Assembly: GCA_049647585.1 (NCBI GenBank)
Contig: JBARXY010000004.1
Coordinates: 186,001 to 250,000 of the forward strand
Source of the DNA: JAGQSZ01 sp049647585
GTDB lineage: Bacteria; Actinomycetota; Acidimicrobiia; Acidimicrobiales; Microtrichaceae
DNA length: 64,000 nt
Reading direction: 5' to 3'
In this document: piece by piece, positions 18,059 through 26,259 of the stretch
Numbering within the stretch: the first letter of the stretch is position 1
How the letters are laid out: each line of letters opens with the position of its first letter
Position numbers and translations under genes: made by a program
The notes under the pieces: model-generated
Seen by the model: only the letters and a program-made list of their open reading frames with translations
Told to the model about the DNA's origin: nothing
The model's database searches: none

Positions 18059-18820
18059 TTGGTATTGATCCTTCTATGGACGATCAACGCGGTCCTATTT
18101 GTAGCCGCGATGTACACCTTGCGTCAGCTCCTGCGCGCACGCAAAGGAAGGCTGCGTATGCTCAAATCGACCCAGTACGCGGCGATCGCAGGCCGCCTGA
18201 AGAATCGGCTCGAGCGTAAGGACCTTGTAGCCGCATGGGAAGAAGTTCTCGATAGAGCACCAAGTCCGAACGTTTGGCCGACCACGGACCGATTGATCGC
18301 GCGACTCGCCGAAGCAGACCGCGACGCAGTGGACAGACTCCTACAGGTCGCAACTCCTCTAATCAATGATCTGAATGACTTTGTCGGCCGAGTGGATGAC
18401 CGGCTGATCAGCACCAGAGAGTTCGCTCAACGGGCGCCCGAGCTACATCTAGACCTGCTCGTCGACCTGACGCTCCTCGAACCAGTGGTGTGGCATCAGT
18501 CGCTCGTGGCCGGCCGGGGACGATGGGGCTACGGCGTCCTGAGCCTCCGTACGGCACTGATGTCGCTGCGGCACCTCTCGCCCTCGCCAGCCGTCAGGTC
18601 TGAGATCTCCGTCGAGATGTTCGGATCGGCCTATTTGATTTCGCGGGCCCTCGGAAGCATCACCAGGATGGCCAGCTATCCGACACGGCGTTTGGTGCCA
18701 CCGCGTATTACGGTTCGCACGAAGATCAAACAGAACCGTGAAGCACGCAGGCGCGGCAGTCGTCTCGTGACTGCCGGATACGAGCTAGTTGATCCACGAA
18801 GACACACGGTTGATTGGTAG
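18059..18820 (+). CDS. Unknown single-TM cargo protein
   Basis: A 253-residue protein beginning at TTG 18059 with AAAGGGG 8 bases upstream. One hydrophobic helix (about 2-21) is followed by a basic stretch (RQLLRARKGRLR) and a long helical soluble domain, then a basic C-terminal region (TKIKQNREARRRGSR). This predicts an inner-membrane anchor with a cytoplasmic domain. No family recognised. Tight spacing to both neighbours suggests a three-gene operon with two N-terminally anchored proteins. Confidence 0.65.
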   Translation: MVLILLWTINAVLFVAAMYTLRQLLRARKGRLRMLKSTQYAAIAGRLKNRLERKDLVAAWEEVLDRAPSPNVWPTTDRLIARLAEADRDAVDRLLQVATPLINDLNDFVGRVDDRLISTREFAQRAPELHLDLLVDLTLLEPVVWHQSLVAGRGRWGYGVLSLRTALMSLRHLSPSPAVRSEISVEMFGSAYLISRALGSITRMASYPTRRLVPPRITVRTKIKQNREARRRGSRLVTAGYELVDPRRHTVDW

Positions 18821-18827
18821 GTCTGGG

Positions 18828-19601
18828 TTGACTAGCACCGAGATTGCCGCGATCACCGCAGGACTTCTTTCGATCGTCTTCGCAGCCCTGACAATTGTGT
18901 CACAACGAATTGAGGCACTTCAGGTGGTACGGCTCGAGGAGCGGCAGACCCTCGATGACCTCATCTCTACCTACTATGCCCAACGACCGACCGGTGCTGG
19001 CGCTTATGCCCTAGCGCCAGCACTTCGCATCCGTCGGCGCATCCGGCTTCGCAATCGACGTCTTCTGGAGCGGAGCCTCATTGCTTCTTCGCTGGAGCAA
19101 GAAGCGATCGACCTCGGATGTGAGTACGCCTTTGATTGGATCCTGACCGTTGGTTCGACTGCGCGAGAAGCCGCCCTCGTAGAGGGAGTGCCCTTGCGGC
19201 GCTTTCTGCGCACTTATCATCTTGGCATTATTCGAGAGGGGATGATTGCACTTCCGTTCGTGATTCTCATGGGGTCTCGCGGGGACTTGACGGATGAGCA
19301 GATGGACACCGCGGCCTGGGGATTGGCCCTCGTTGATCACGCTGCGTTCTACAACTCCCTAGCCAGACAGCAGAGGCAGGCGGTTTATTTTCATAGTGGA
19401 GGATTGGCGATGGGACCAGTGCTTCGATCTCCGCGGGCTTGGCGACGACCGATCCTCGGCCTTCTGGACCGGCTTATGACTGACCTACGTTTGCCTCGCT
19501 GGCGCAAATGGTCAGCGGAGCGGAGAGTACGCCTGCTTGTGAAGCGTGCGACTCTGAGCGGGCGTGTTGATCGCTGCGAAGCCGGAGCACCTCCGAGCTG
19601 A
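18828..19601 (+). CDS. Unknown single-TM cargo protein
   Basis: A 257-residue protein. TTG at 18828 (after a GGTAGGTCTGG stretch, 7 bases past the previous stop) is preferred; another TTG at 18789 would overlap the preceding gene. An N-terminal helix (about 6-25) is followed by a coiled-coil-like segment (RIEALQVVRLEERQTLDDLI), a very basic stretch (RIRRRIRLRNRRLLERS) and a soluble domain. The architecture parallels the previous gene. No family recognised. Confidence 0.65.
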   Translation: MTSTEIAAITAGLLSIVFAALTIVSQRIEALQVVRLEERQTLDDLISTYYAQRPTGAGAYALAPALRIRRRIRLRNRRLLERSLIASSLEQEAIDLGCEYAFDWILTVGSTAREAALVEGVPLRRFLRTYHLGIIREGMIALPFVILMGSRGDLTDEQMDTAAWGLALVDHAAFYNSLARQQRQAVYFHSGGLAMGPVLRSPRAWRRPILGLLDRLMTDLRLPRWRKWSAERRVRLLVKRATLSGRVDRCEAGAPPS

Positions 19602-19675
19602 TTCCAGCTTTCCGTCGGTTATATCCCCGCTACCGGGGCCGATTGCGTGTTCCGCCCATCGGCGATTCGCTGCTC

Positions 19676-19870
19676 CTAGAGCTTGTCATCGAACCTAGAG
19701 TGAGTCCTGTCTAGGTCGACGCGGAGCTGTTCGACCGGGTCTTCGGGGTGACCAAGGTCGGCCTTCTCCAAGGCCGCGGCGTGCTCCTTGTAGACGTGTG
19801 CGGTCAGCACGCACGCAGTCGCAGCGCGGCGCCTTGAGGGTTCGAACCGGGCATGGTCGTGCCTCCTCAT
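19676..19870 (-). CDS. Small acidic hypothetical protein
   Basis: A 64-residue open frame with a protein-like C-terminal half (KEHAAALEKADLGHPEDPV followed by EQLRVDLDRTHSRFDDKL). The composition (many Glu/Asp/Lys, helical) differs from the Arg/Ser/Pro-rich shadows around it. It may be a real small gene or a fragment; no family is recognised. Confidence 0.4.
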   Translation of the reverse strand: MRRHDHARFEPSRRRAATACVLTAHVYKEHAAALEKADLGHPEDPVEQLRVDLDRTHSRFDDKL

Positions 19871-20100
19871 CCGAGCGGACCCGGACCCAGCACCAGCCGC
19901 CCCATCGAGGTGGAGCGTCGACGACCCTCAGCCAGGTGGCGGGAGCCGCCGGTGACGCCAAGTTCGGAGGTCCGCCTCGTATCGGTCAGGCAGACGAGAC
20001 CGTGCTGCGTATGAGTGCAGCCGTGATCGACGGTACCCGATCGTCTCGGACTTGTCGCCTATTCGACAATGCGGGACATCGAAAGCGTCATTCTCGGCAT

Positions 20101-20788
20101 TCAGCTCGCGAGCGGCAGAGGCCGAAGCCAACGCTCAGCGCGGGACCGTCGGCGCCACATCGCGTCGGCCGACATGCCCATGTCCTCCGCGACGTCGGCG
20201 AGCGATTCCCCGTCGACGAGAGTGCGGAAGATCGTGGCGAGCGCCGCACTCGACTCCATGCCGCGGGCCCGGGCGGCGGCGAGCTCCTCGACCACCGCTT
20301 GCCCGCACATGGCCTCATCAGGGGTCTGTGCCGGGTCGACGCTGCGGCGCGACACCTCGTCACCGCCGGCGATCGCCGTCCCGTCGACTCGAGTGCGGAG
20401 CAGCTCCTTGCGGACGTCGAGCAGCACGTTGGCCGCCACGGGTCCCGACCGCTGGCTCGGGTAGGTGCGGATCCGGTTTCACGCCATCGACACGACCTCG
20501 CCGACCCGTCGGGATCGTCGGGGCCACGCGGGTGCCGAGGCAGACCAACCCGCCGAGTAGTGCCTGGAGCAAGGTGCGAGCGGCCATCTCATCGCTGGGT
20601 GCCTCGGCTGCGAGGACTCCCAGCGCCTGGTCGTCCCACGCCGGACGGGAGCGGGTGTCGACGAACTCGTCGACGCTGTGCGCTGTGGCCAGCGCGGGGT
20701 TGCGGGACGTCCAGCGCATCAGCGCTCGACGAGCCATCGGGAGTTGGCGACGGTCGCCCACTCCTCGTTTAGCGATTGCACGATCCAT
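20101..20788 (-). pseudogene. Helix-turn-helix protein, frameshifted and interrupted
   Basis: Two frames form one protein. The 5' frame (from 20788) reads RRALMRWTSRNPALATAHSV and ALLGGLVCLGTRVAP; the 3' frame reads NRIRTYPSQRSGPVAANVLL then DVRKELLR and ends with a helix-turn-helix-like SLADVAEDMGMSADAMWRR. Joining them needs a frameshift near 20500-20520, and in the second frame a TGA sits where I expect the Trp of M-A-W-N-R-I-R-T-Y-P. Two independent lesions mark it as a pseudogene. The family is one of actinobacterial sigma-like or regulatory proteins, not named further. Confidence 0.65.
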
Positions 20789-20907
20789 GCCATCGGGAAC
20801 CTCCTGTGTCGGTCGGACACTCGGAGACTCCGCGCGTCACATCCCGTTGGCTGTCCCGCCAGCTAGCTCGTTAGCGGAAACTCTTGGAAATTCTCACTGC
20901 ACCTCGA

Positions 20908-21780
20908 TCAAGGTATGTCCGCGTCGCCACGCTTACGCTCGAGCTTGTAGTCGAACCGAGCAGAGACCTCCTTGACGTAGCGACCCCGGTGGAACTTCCA
21001 GCCGGGATCCGCGTCGAGCAGTTGCACGAAAACATCGCCGGCGAAGGCTGGACCGACGCCCTCGAACACGAGGGCCAGGATCACGTCGTAGGCACTGGCG
21101 ATGACCTTGTTGAAGGCCCGGAGGGTTCTCGGCTGCTCGAACCCAATGAACTCCCCTCGCTCGAAGCGACGAAGTCGCTCCTCCATCTGGTTCTTCGAGA
21201 CATGCGTGTAGCCGCTCAGACTGCCGAACAGGTTCGCGACCGCATGCCGGAAGCTGAGGGGATCTGCGACCAGACGGAGTTGAACCTTGTCGATCACGTC
21301 TACCGACGACCGCGGGACGTTCGACGTCTCGGACACCCAGGCGATCCGCTCTGCGCGGGACGCGTCGCCCGGCAGGGCCTGATCGCAGTAGATGGCCTTC
21401 ACCACGGCCTCCAGCATGTAGCGCAGTTCCCGTCGCCCGGGACTGAATACCCCGTCGGCGGCGAGCGCGCCGATGCCCGCACTCGACTCGATGATTTCAT
21501 CTGCCGTGGCACAGAGGAGCCATTCATCCGCATGGGGGTACCTGGTGAATGCGAGGTTGCAGGCTCGCACCGCCGTCACGAAGTCGATCATCAGCCTTCG
21601 GCCGTAGGTCAGCTCCGACTGAAACTCCTCGGACGAACGGATTCCATCGTGTTCAGCAACTCGCCGCTCGAGCTCGCGTGCCGCTGCTGCGAACGGATCA
21701 CCGGCTTCGCTTCCACCATCCCGATCAACCACGTCCAATCGTCGCACGTCATGGCCTCCGAACCTCAGATCTACTGACAA
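20908..21780 (-). CDS. Unknown 290-residue protein
   Basis: A continuous, mainly helical frame of normal composition (RRLMIDFVTAVRACNLAF; FRHAVANLFGSLSGYTHVSK; RAFNKVIASAYDVILALVFE). The only upstream start is a TTG at 21780, and a shorter start inside the first 30 codons is possible. No family recognised. Similar-looking soluble proteins occur in integrative elements. It is divergent from the following gene with an 8-bp gap, so their promoters must overlap the coding ends. Confidence 0.55.
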   Translation of the reverse strand: MSVDLRFGGHDVRRLDVVDRDGGSEAGDPFAAAARELERRVAEHDGIRSSEEFQSELTYGRRLMIDFVTAVRACNLAFTRYPHADEWLLCATADEIIESSAGIGALAADGVFSPGRRELRYMLEAVVKAIYCDQALPGDASRAERIAWVSETSNVPRSSVDVIDKVQLRLVADPLSFRHAVANLFGSLSGYTHVSKNQMEERLRRFERGEFIGFEQPRTLRAFNKVIASAYDVILALVFEGVGPAFAGDVFVQLLDADPGWKFHRGRYVKEVSARFDYKLERKRGDADIP

Positions 21781-21788
21781 CGCGGTCG

Positions 21789-22478
21789 ATGTCGACCGGC
21801 GGCCGCGAACCTTGTGCGCGGGAATCGGGCCGGTTCTCGGCCTACGTGGGCATGGAACTTGAACATGACCTTGTCATCAGCCCGGTCAACCACCCGGGCC
21901 CTCAGGTCCGGCGGATCGGGTTGGACCTGTCGGATCCCTACGTCGAGCAGTGCTGGTCGGCGGTGGTTGGGCCCAGTGCGACGCTGCTGCTGCGACGGCT
22001 GCCCAAGCTGTGGCAGCACCAGGTCCCGGCCGAACTCCCTGCGGAGGAGCTGAGCCGCTCGCTTGGTCTCGGTACCGGCACCGGGCCGAACAGCCGCCTG
22101 GCGTCGACTCTGGACCGACTGGTGCGCTTCGGCCTCGCACGGCCGGGTCAGGCCGGCGGGTTCGACGTGTACCTCGAAGTTGCTCCCCTCCAGGACCGCC
22201 AGCTCGATCGGGTGCCGGAGTGGACCCGCACGACCCACGAGCGGTTGTTCTCTGCGCACGTCGAGCGCTTCGATGGAGTCGCCGAGCAGTCGCCCAAAGT
22301 CGCCGCGACGAGCGACCTCGGGCAGTACCGCCAGCGCGTCTCCCAAGCTGCCGTCGCATCGAACGGCACGAGGCCCTCGGGCTGTGAGCCTCATGCGCCG
22401 TCCCGGCTCCCCCGGAATTCCGCTCCGTCCGGCGACGCACGTCGCTTCGGAACGGCAGGTCTGGCGCGCACACATTGA
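21789..22478 (+). CDS. Winged-helix-like element protein
   Basis: A 229-residue protein. The central part (ISPVNHPGPQVRRIGLDL; PYVEQCWSAVVGPSATLLLR; LPAEELSRSLGLGTGTG; ASTLDRLVRFGLAR) resembles a conserved protein of actinobacterial mobile elements with a winged-helix-type fold. The C-terminal 50 residues after HVERFDGVAEQ look less conserved and may be extended past an original stop. ATG at 21789 is chosen; an internal ATG at 21852 also fits. Possible role in replication or regulation of the element. Confidence 0.55.
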   Translation: MSTGGREPCARESGRFSAYVGMELEHDLVISPVNHPGPQVRRIGLDLSDPYVEQCWSAVVGPSATLLLRRLPKLWQHQVPAELPAEELSRSLGLGTGTGPNSRLASTLDRLVRFGLARPGQAGGFDVYLEVAPLQDRQLDRVPEWTRTTHERLFSAHVERFDGVAEQSPKVAATSDLGQYRQRVSQAAVASNGTRPSGCEPHAPSRLPRNSAPSGDARRFGTAGLARTH

Positions 22479-23007
22479 CAGGTTCCCCTTCGGGGAACCT
22501 GTCGGCTGTGCCGTTGGCGGTTGGTCGTGAAGTTCACCGTCACCCCGTTGGGCGCTGGACGCTCCGACCCGGCCCGCGTCGTTGACTCGATCGTCAGGTA
22601 CCTCCAGCCTCGAAGGGCAAGCCCGCCCCTGGAGCGTCGCCCGGAGGGTCATCGGGATCGGAGCGCTACTACGCCGGATGCCGGCTAGGAGCCGGGTCGT
22701 TGGCTAGGCCGGTCTGCTGAAGCCGCGGGCCTGGGTGGGGCGGTCGCTCGTCACGGCTTCGCCTCGGTTCTCGCAGGTCGCGACCCGCACACGGGCGAGC
22801 GTCTCATCACAGCTCAGGGTTCCTCAGGGCGACGGGCAACGCTGGGGTCAGGCAACCACTCGAAACTCGGGGCAGGGTGTTCACCCGCTCGGTGCCATCG
22901 CCGCAGTTGCCAACTTCGGTGTCCCCGACGGTGTCGCCCAACCGCTCCTCGGTGGTGCTGCCGAGGTCCTCGACCTGACCGAAGCCTTCCTCGACTAGGG
23001 TCGCGTC
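22479..23007. other. No recognisable gene
   Basis: About 530 bp between the element protein and the relaxase remnant. An open frame at 22735-22998 encodes no sequence I recognise and its antisense frame is similar in quality. This may be decayed 5' relaxase or spacer DNA. Confidence 0.4.
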
Positions 23008-23708
23008 GTGCGACTCAAGGACGCCGACGACCCGCTGTTCCCCACCACCGAGATGCTCGAGGTCCAGAACCGGATCACCGCACGCTTCCGGGCCGGTCGA
23101 CACGAAGCCACCCACCTCGTCGCCGACCACCACCTAGCCGCCGCTCTCGAACACCACCCGCGCCTCACCCCCGAGCAAGGAGATCTCGTGCAGTCGTGGT
23201 GCCAAGGCGGACACCGCTTCCAGACCGCCATCGGCCGCGCCGTTACCGGCAAAACCACCACCGTCGCCGCCTGCGCCGAAGCATGGCGGAACGCGGGCTA
23301 CCGAGTCCTGGGCGCGGCCGTGAAGGGCGAAGCTGCCCGTACCCTCGCCGCGGCAACCGCGATCGAGTGCGAGACCGTCGCCTGGTAGAGGTCGGCATCG
23401 ACCACGCCTACGCGCTCACCAGCTACGCCGTCCAAGGCTCCACCCGCTCGGTGTCCACCAGCCGAGTCGATGCCACCGCCACTCGAGCCGAGACCTACGT
23501 CGACATCACCCGGGGCCGCGACGAGAACCACCTCTGCCTCACCGCCGCCACCGATCCCCTAGACGGCGAAGCCCTCCCCCGCGTTCCCGCCGCACCAGCG
23601 GACGTGGCAGTCGCCGACCGCCTACACCGTTCAACCGGCGAACTCACCGCATGGGAGCTCGCGCACCCCGCCAAAACGGCGGCTGTCGTTCAGGGGGTGG
23701 AGCGCTGA
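23008..23708 (+). pseudogene. MobF/TraA-type relaxase-helicase, two joined fragments
   Basis: The first fragment (23008-23388) has a degenerate Walker A, GRAVTGKTTT, then AGYRVLGAAVKGEAARTLA and ends ETVAW, which matches the start of the RecD-like helicase domain of MobF relaxases. The second fragment, in another frame (about 23391-23708), has VDHAYALT-like HAYALTSYAVQGSTRSVSTS and RAETYVDITRGRDENHLCL, the helicase C-terminus. The N-terminal relaxase domain and several hundred helicase residues between them are gone. Conjugative transfer by this protein is not possible. Confidence 0.75.
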
Positions 23709-23778
23709 CGGATTTCTTGTCGATTTCGAGGTCCGATCGCGGCCTACACCCCACACGGCTGATCGCAGGAGGCACACG

Positions 23779-24019
23779 ATGACCGCCGAGCCCGGCCTCA
23801 TCGACGAGGGGGTCCTCACCATCAGCGAGGCCGCCGCGATCCTGCGCATCAGCCGCAACGCGGCCTACAGGCTCTCCCGCCAGTGGCGAGCCAGCGGAGG
23901 CCGCGCCAGGCTTTCCTTGCGTCGAGATCGGCCGCAGCGTCCGCGTCCCCCGCTCCGCCATCCGTCACCTTCTCGAGTCCGCTGGCGTCCACGAAGACCA
24001 CGAGGGCCAGGTTGCGTGA
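23779..24019 (+). pseudogene. Excisionase-like helix-turn-helix gene, frameshifted
   Basis: The start frame reads LTISEAAAILRISRNAAYRL, a MerR/excisionase-type helix-turn-helix. After GGRA (about 23910) the expected continuation FPCVEIGRSVRVPRSAIRHL is found in a different frame and runs to a TGA at 24017-24019. A single-base insertion or two-base deletion explains this. The intact product would be about 79 residues, the usual Xis size. In many elements Xis is beside Int; here it is 2.2 kb away. Confidence 0.7.
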
Positions 24020-24136
24020 GGGCCGAGCCATGCGGTCACGACCCACACGATCTACACGGGGTCGAATCGTGGACGAGGACATTCGACCTTCGTTCGTACG
24101 ACAGATGGCTCGATCATCGTTCGAGCAACTGACTCT

Positions 24137-25339
24137 TCAGTCGTCAGTGTCGTCGCCGCCGAGCCTTTCCTTGGCGATCGCTGCCATCGCAACGGCACTG
24201 GCTATGCCCGCTGCGGCCGGAGCAGCATTCTTCGTCTTCTGTATCGCTTGGGCGGCTAGCTCGGCCGGACGATCCATGCGACGTACCTCCCATCCCCATG
24301 CGGATGATGGGAGTCCAAGGGATTCGTTGAGGCCATCGATCTCAGCCGCGACCGTGTTGCCTGCCTTCAGTACGGCTTGAGCCTTCGTCCAGGACCAGAG
24401 GATTCTGGCATTCGCCGTGCCACAGGCAGCGTCGATCCGCTCCAAGAGAGGTTCGGTATGCTCGGCGATGAGAGCCAGCCGGTTCTGCCTGGCAGCCTTG
24501 AGCCCAACGCGATGCTGATCCAGTTCGCCCGGGGACACCGCCTCGACCCTGTCGAGTTCAAGCACGTCAAGAAGACCTTGAAGCTGAAAGCTGCGTGCGA
24601 GCACGGCGAGCCACTCCCGAACCTCGGCATCCGCATGCACAGATGCCTTGGCGAGTCCCGCCACGGTGTTCGCCTCGAACCGCTTCGCTATCGCGGATAG
24701 CTGCAGCAATGCGTAGCTCTGGACATGCCCGATCGTTTCCGACGTGCCCTCTACCTTCCCCCATGTGACCTCGTTGACGTTCCCGCTCGCTTCTCTGACG
24801 GTCATAGCCTCCTCGATGACGAAGCCCGCCCCGATCATGTGCGCCAGGACGTTGTCATCCTGCTTGCGGAGGACCTCATCGACCTTGATCTCAATTCGGG
24901 CCAGGTACGCAGCGATCTCGGCGGTGGACTGTTGGCTGGCTAGTTGCGCCATGACGTTCGCAACACCGGAGAGCACAGCAGGATTCGTGATCAGCGACCC
25001 AAGCCCGTCCTCCGTCTGAAGCCAACTCCGTATCTCTCCGGGTACACCAACCATGATGTGGCTGATACCTGGCGTATCGGTCTCCATCAGCCCATACTCC
25101 TGGACGATATGGGCGGAATCCTCAGTAAGCCTGAGCCAACGAGCTGACGCGGCGGCCGCTTCGGAGGCCGTTTGCACGACATCCGATCCCATGGCCAGCA
25201 GTCGCTTCGCTCGGGCCAGATCAAGGTCCCTCGACGCTGCCCACAAACCAGCCGAGCGAAGCCACCGTTCGACAGCCGCTTGCTCGCCGATGACGGCCAC
25301 ACCGTCACCGTCAGACACCAGCTCAATTTCGTCGCTCAT
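24137..25339 (-). CDS. Unknown 400-residue element protein
   Basis: A continuous frame with an AGGAAA ribosome site before the ATG at 25339. Largely helical: VVQTASEAAAASARWLRLTE, VLSGVANVMAQLASQQSTAE and IEIKVDEVLRKQDDNV suggest coiled-coil stretches; the C-terminus has an Ala-rich hydrophobic helix (AAPAAAGIASAVAMAAIA) followed by an acidic tail. The middle YLARIEIKVDEVLRK region resembles hypothetical proteins from actinobacterial prophage-like islands. Function unknown. Confidence 0.6.
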   Translation of the reverse strand: MSDEIELVSDGDGVAVIGEQAAVERWLRSAGLWAASRDLDLARAKRLLAMGSDVVQTASEAAAASARWLRLTEDSAHIVQEYGLMETDTPGISHIMVGVPGEIRSWLQTEDGLGSLITNPAVLSGVANVMAQLASQQSTAEIAAYLARIEIKVDEVLRKQDDNVLAHMIGAGFVIEEAMTVREASGNVNEVTWGKVEGTSETIGHVQSYALLQLSAIAKRFEANTVAGLAKASVHADAEVREWLAVLARSFQLQGLLDVLELDRVEAVSPGELDQHRVGLKAARQNRLALIAEHTEPLLERIDAACGTANARILWSWTKAQAVLKAGNTVAAEIDGLNESLGLPSSAWGWEVRRMDRPAELAAQAIQKTKNAAPAAAGIASAVAMAAIAKERLGGDDTDD

Positions 25340-25479
25340 CAGATTTCCTGACCGGCCGCATGACCCTGCGACATCCACACCACGGTACGGGCATGCCGTG
25401 ACCAGCCCGCGAACAGCGGTTCACTGTACCCGGATGACCAAAGCGGTCAGCGGCAAGCAGATTCCGTCGATCACCAGCG

Positions 25480-25623
25480 CTATGCGCCCATTCGGCGGAT
25501 GAGGTCAGCTCGGGTGTCGAGGGCTGAGTCGATCCAAGCTTGGACGGCCACCCACGTGAGCGCCGTTTCGGGTCCGCTCTCCGCGTAGATCTCCATCGCC
25601 CGAGCAAGCAGGTAGCCCAGCAT
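25480..25623 (-). CDS. Tiny helical protein (or 3' half of a frameshifted gene)
   Basis: A 47-residue frame beginning MLGYLLARAMEIYAESG and ending DTRADLIRRMGA. The composition is protein-like. It starts 7 bases after the stop of the upstream small frame. Either the two are translationally coupled small genes or one gene broken by a frameshift around 25625-25640; open sequence in this frame continues upstream of the ATG. Confidence 0.4.
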   Translation of the reverse strand: MLGYLLARAMEIYAESGPETALTWVAVQAWIDSALDTRADLIRRMGA

Positions 25624-25630
25624 CGGGTTG

Positions 25631-25771
25631 TCAGCCTCGGGCCCACGGAGGGTTGGGCTGGATCCGAGATCGGAGGGCTTCGACAGCTTCCTGGCCGACG
25701 ATGTAGCTGTTCACTCGTTCTCCCCACAGATCGAGCGAGGGGCTGTCGTCGTTGTCGTCGAAGTACGTCAC
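25631..25771 (-). CDS. Tiny acidic protein (or 5' half of a frameshifted gene)
   Basis: A 46-residue frame from a GTG preceded by AGGAAAGGA, beginning MTYFDDNDDSPSLDLWGERV and continuing into SYIVGQEAVEALRSRI. The good ribosome site favours a real gene. See the downstream frame at 25480 for the frameshift alternative. Confidence 0.45.
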   Translation of the reverse strand: MTYFDDNDDSPSLDLWGERVNSYIVGQEAVEALRSRIQPNPPWARG

Positions 25772-25863
25772 GTCACCATCCTTTCCTGTCACCCATCGTT
25801 GCGACGGCCGTTCGCCGAGTAGGGGCCTGACGTCCTTCGACGCCAGGCCCCTGCCGCTCGCCG

Positions 25864-26259
25864 CTACTGGTACAGGTGAGCCACCGCGCAGTGGGCGTGC
25901 TGGAGGTTCAGTCCGACTTCTTCCGCGACCCAGCCGGCCTCCTGGAGTGCTTCCACTGCTGTGCTGACCACTTCGTCGGGGTGCTCGGTGGCGCCCTCGT
26001 CGGTCCACCAGTCGCGGCGTTCGCCGAGCCGATGGAGGCCCGTCACCATCTGATCGCAGACCTGGGGGAGCCGGTCGACGAGGACCCGGAGCTCACCGGG
26101 CACCTGGCAGAGGTCGCCAACGGCCTCCCACCCCTGCGTCCCCGCAGTCGGCGGGGCAAGCGTCAGGTGGTTCAGCAACCGAAGCGCCTCGGCGGCGTCC
26201 GCCGCCGCACCTGCCGGAGTGGAAACGTCGGTGGCCGTGATGCCTGTCGCCGCGCTCAC
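25864..26259 (-). CDS. Small protein coupled to the integrase gene
   Basis: A 131-residue protein whose GTG overlaps the integrase stop (GTGA), with GAGGAG upstream. The N-terminus is Ala/Thr-rich; the C-terminal part (VVSTAVEALQEAGWVAEEVG, then LNLQHAHCAVAHLYQ) looks structured. The coupling indicates an element function, but no family is recognised. Confidence 0.55.
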   Translation of the reverse strand: MSAATGITATDVSTPAGAAADAAEALRLLNHLTLAPPTAGTQGWEAVGDLCQVPGELRVLVDRLPQVCDQMVTGLHRLGERRDWWTDEGATEHPDEVVSTAVEALQEAGWVAEEVGLNLQHAHCAVAHLYQ

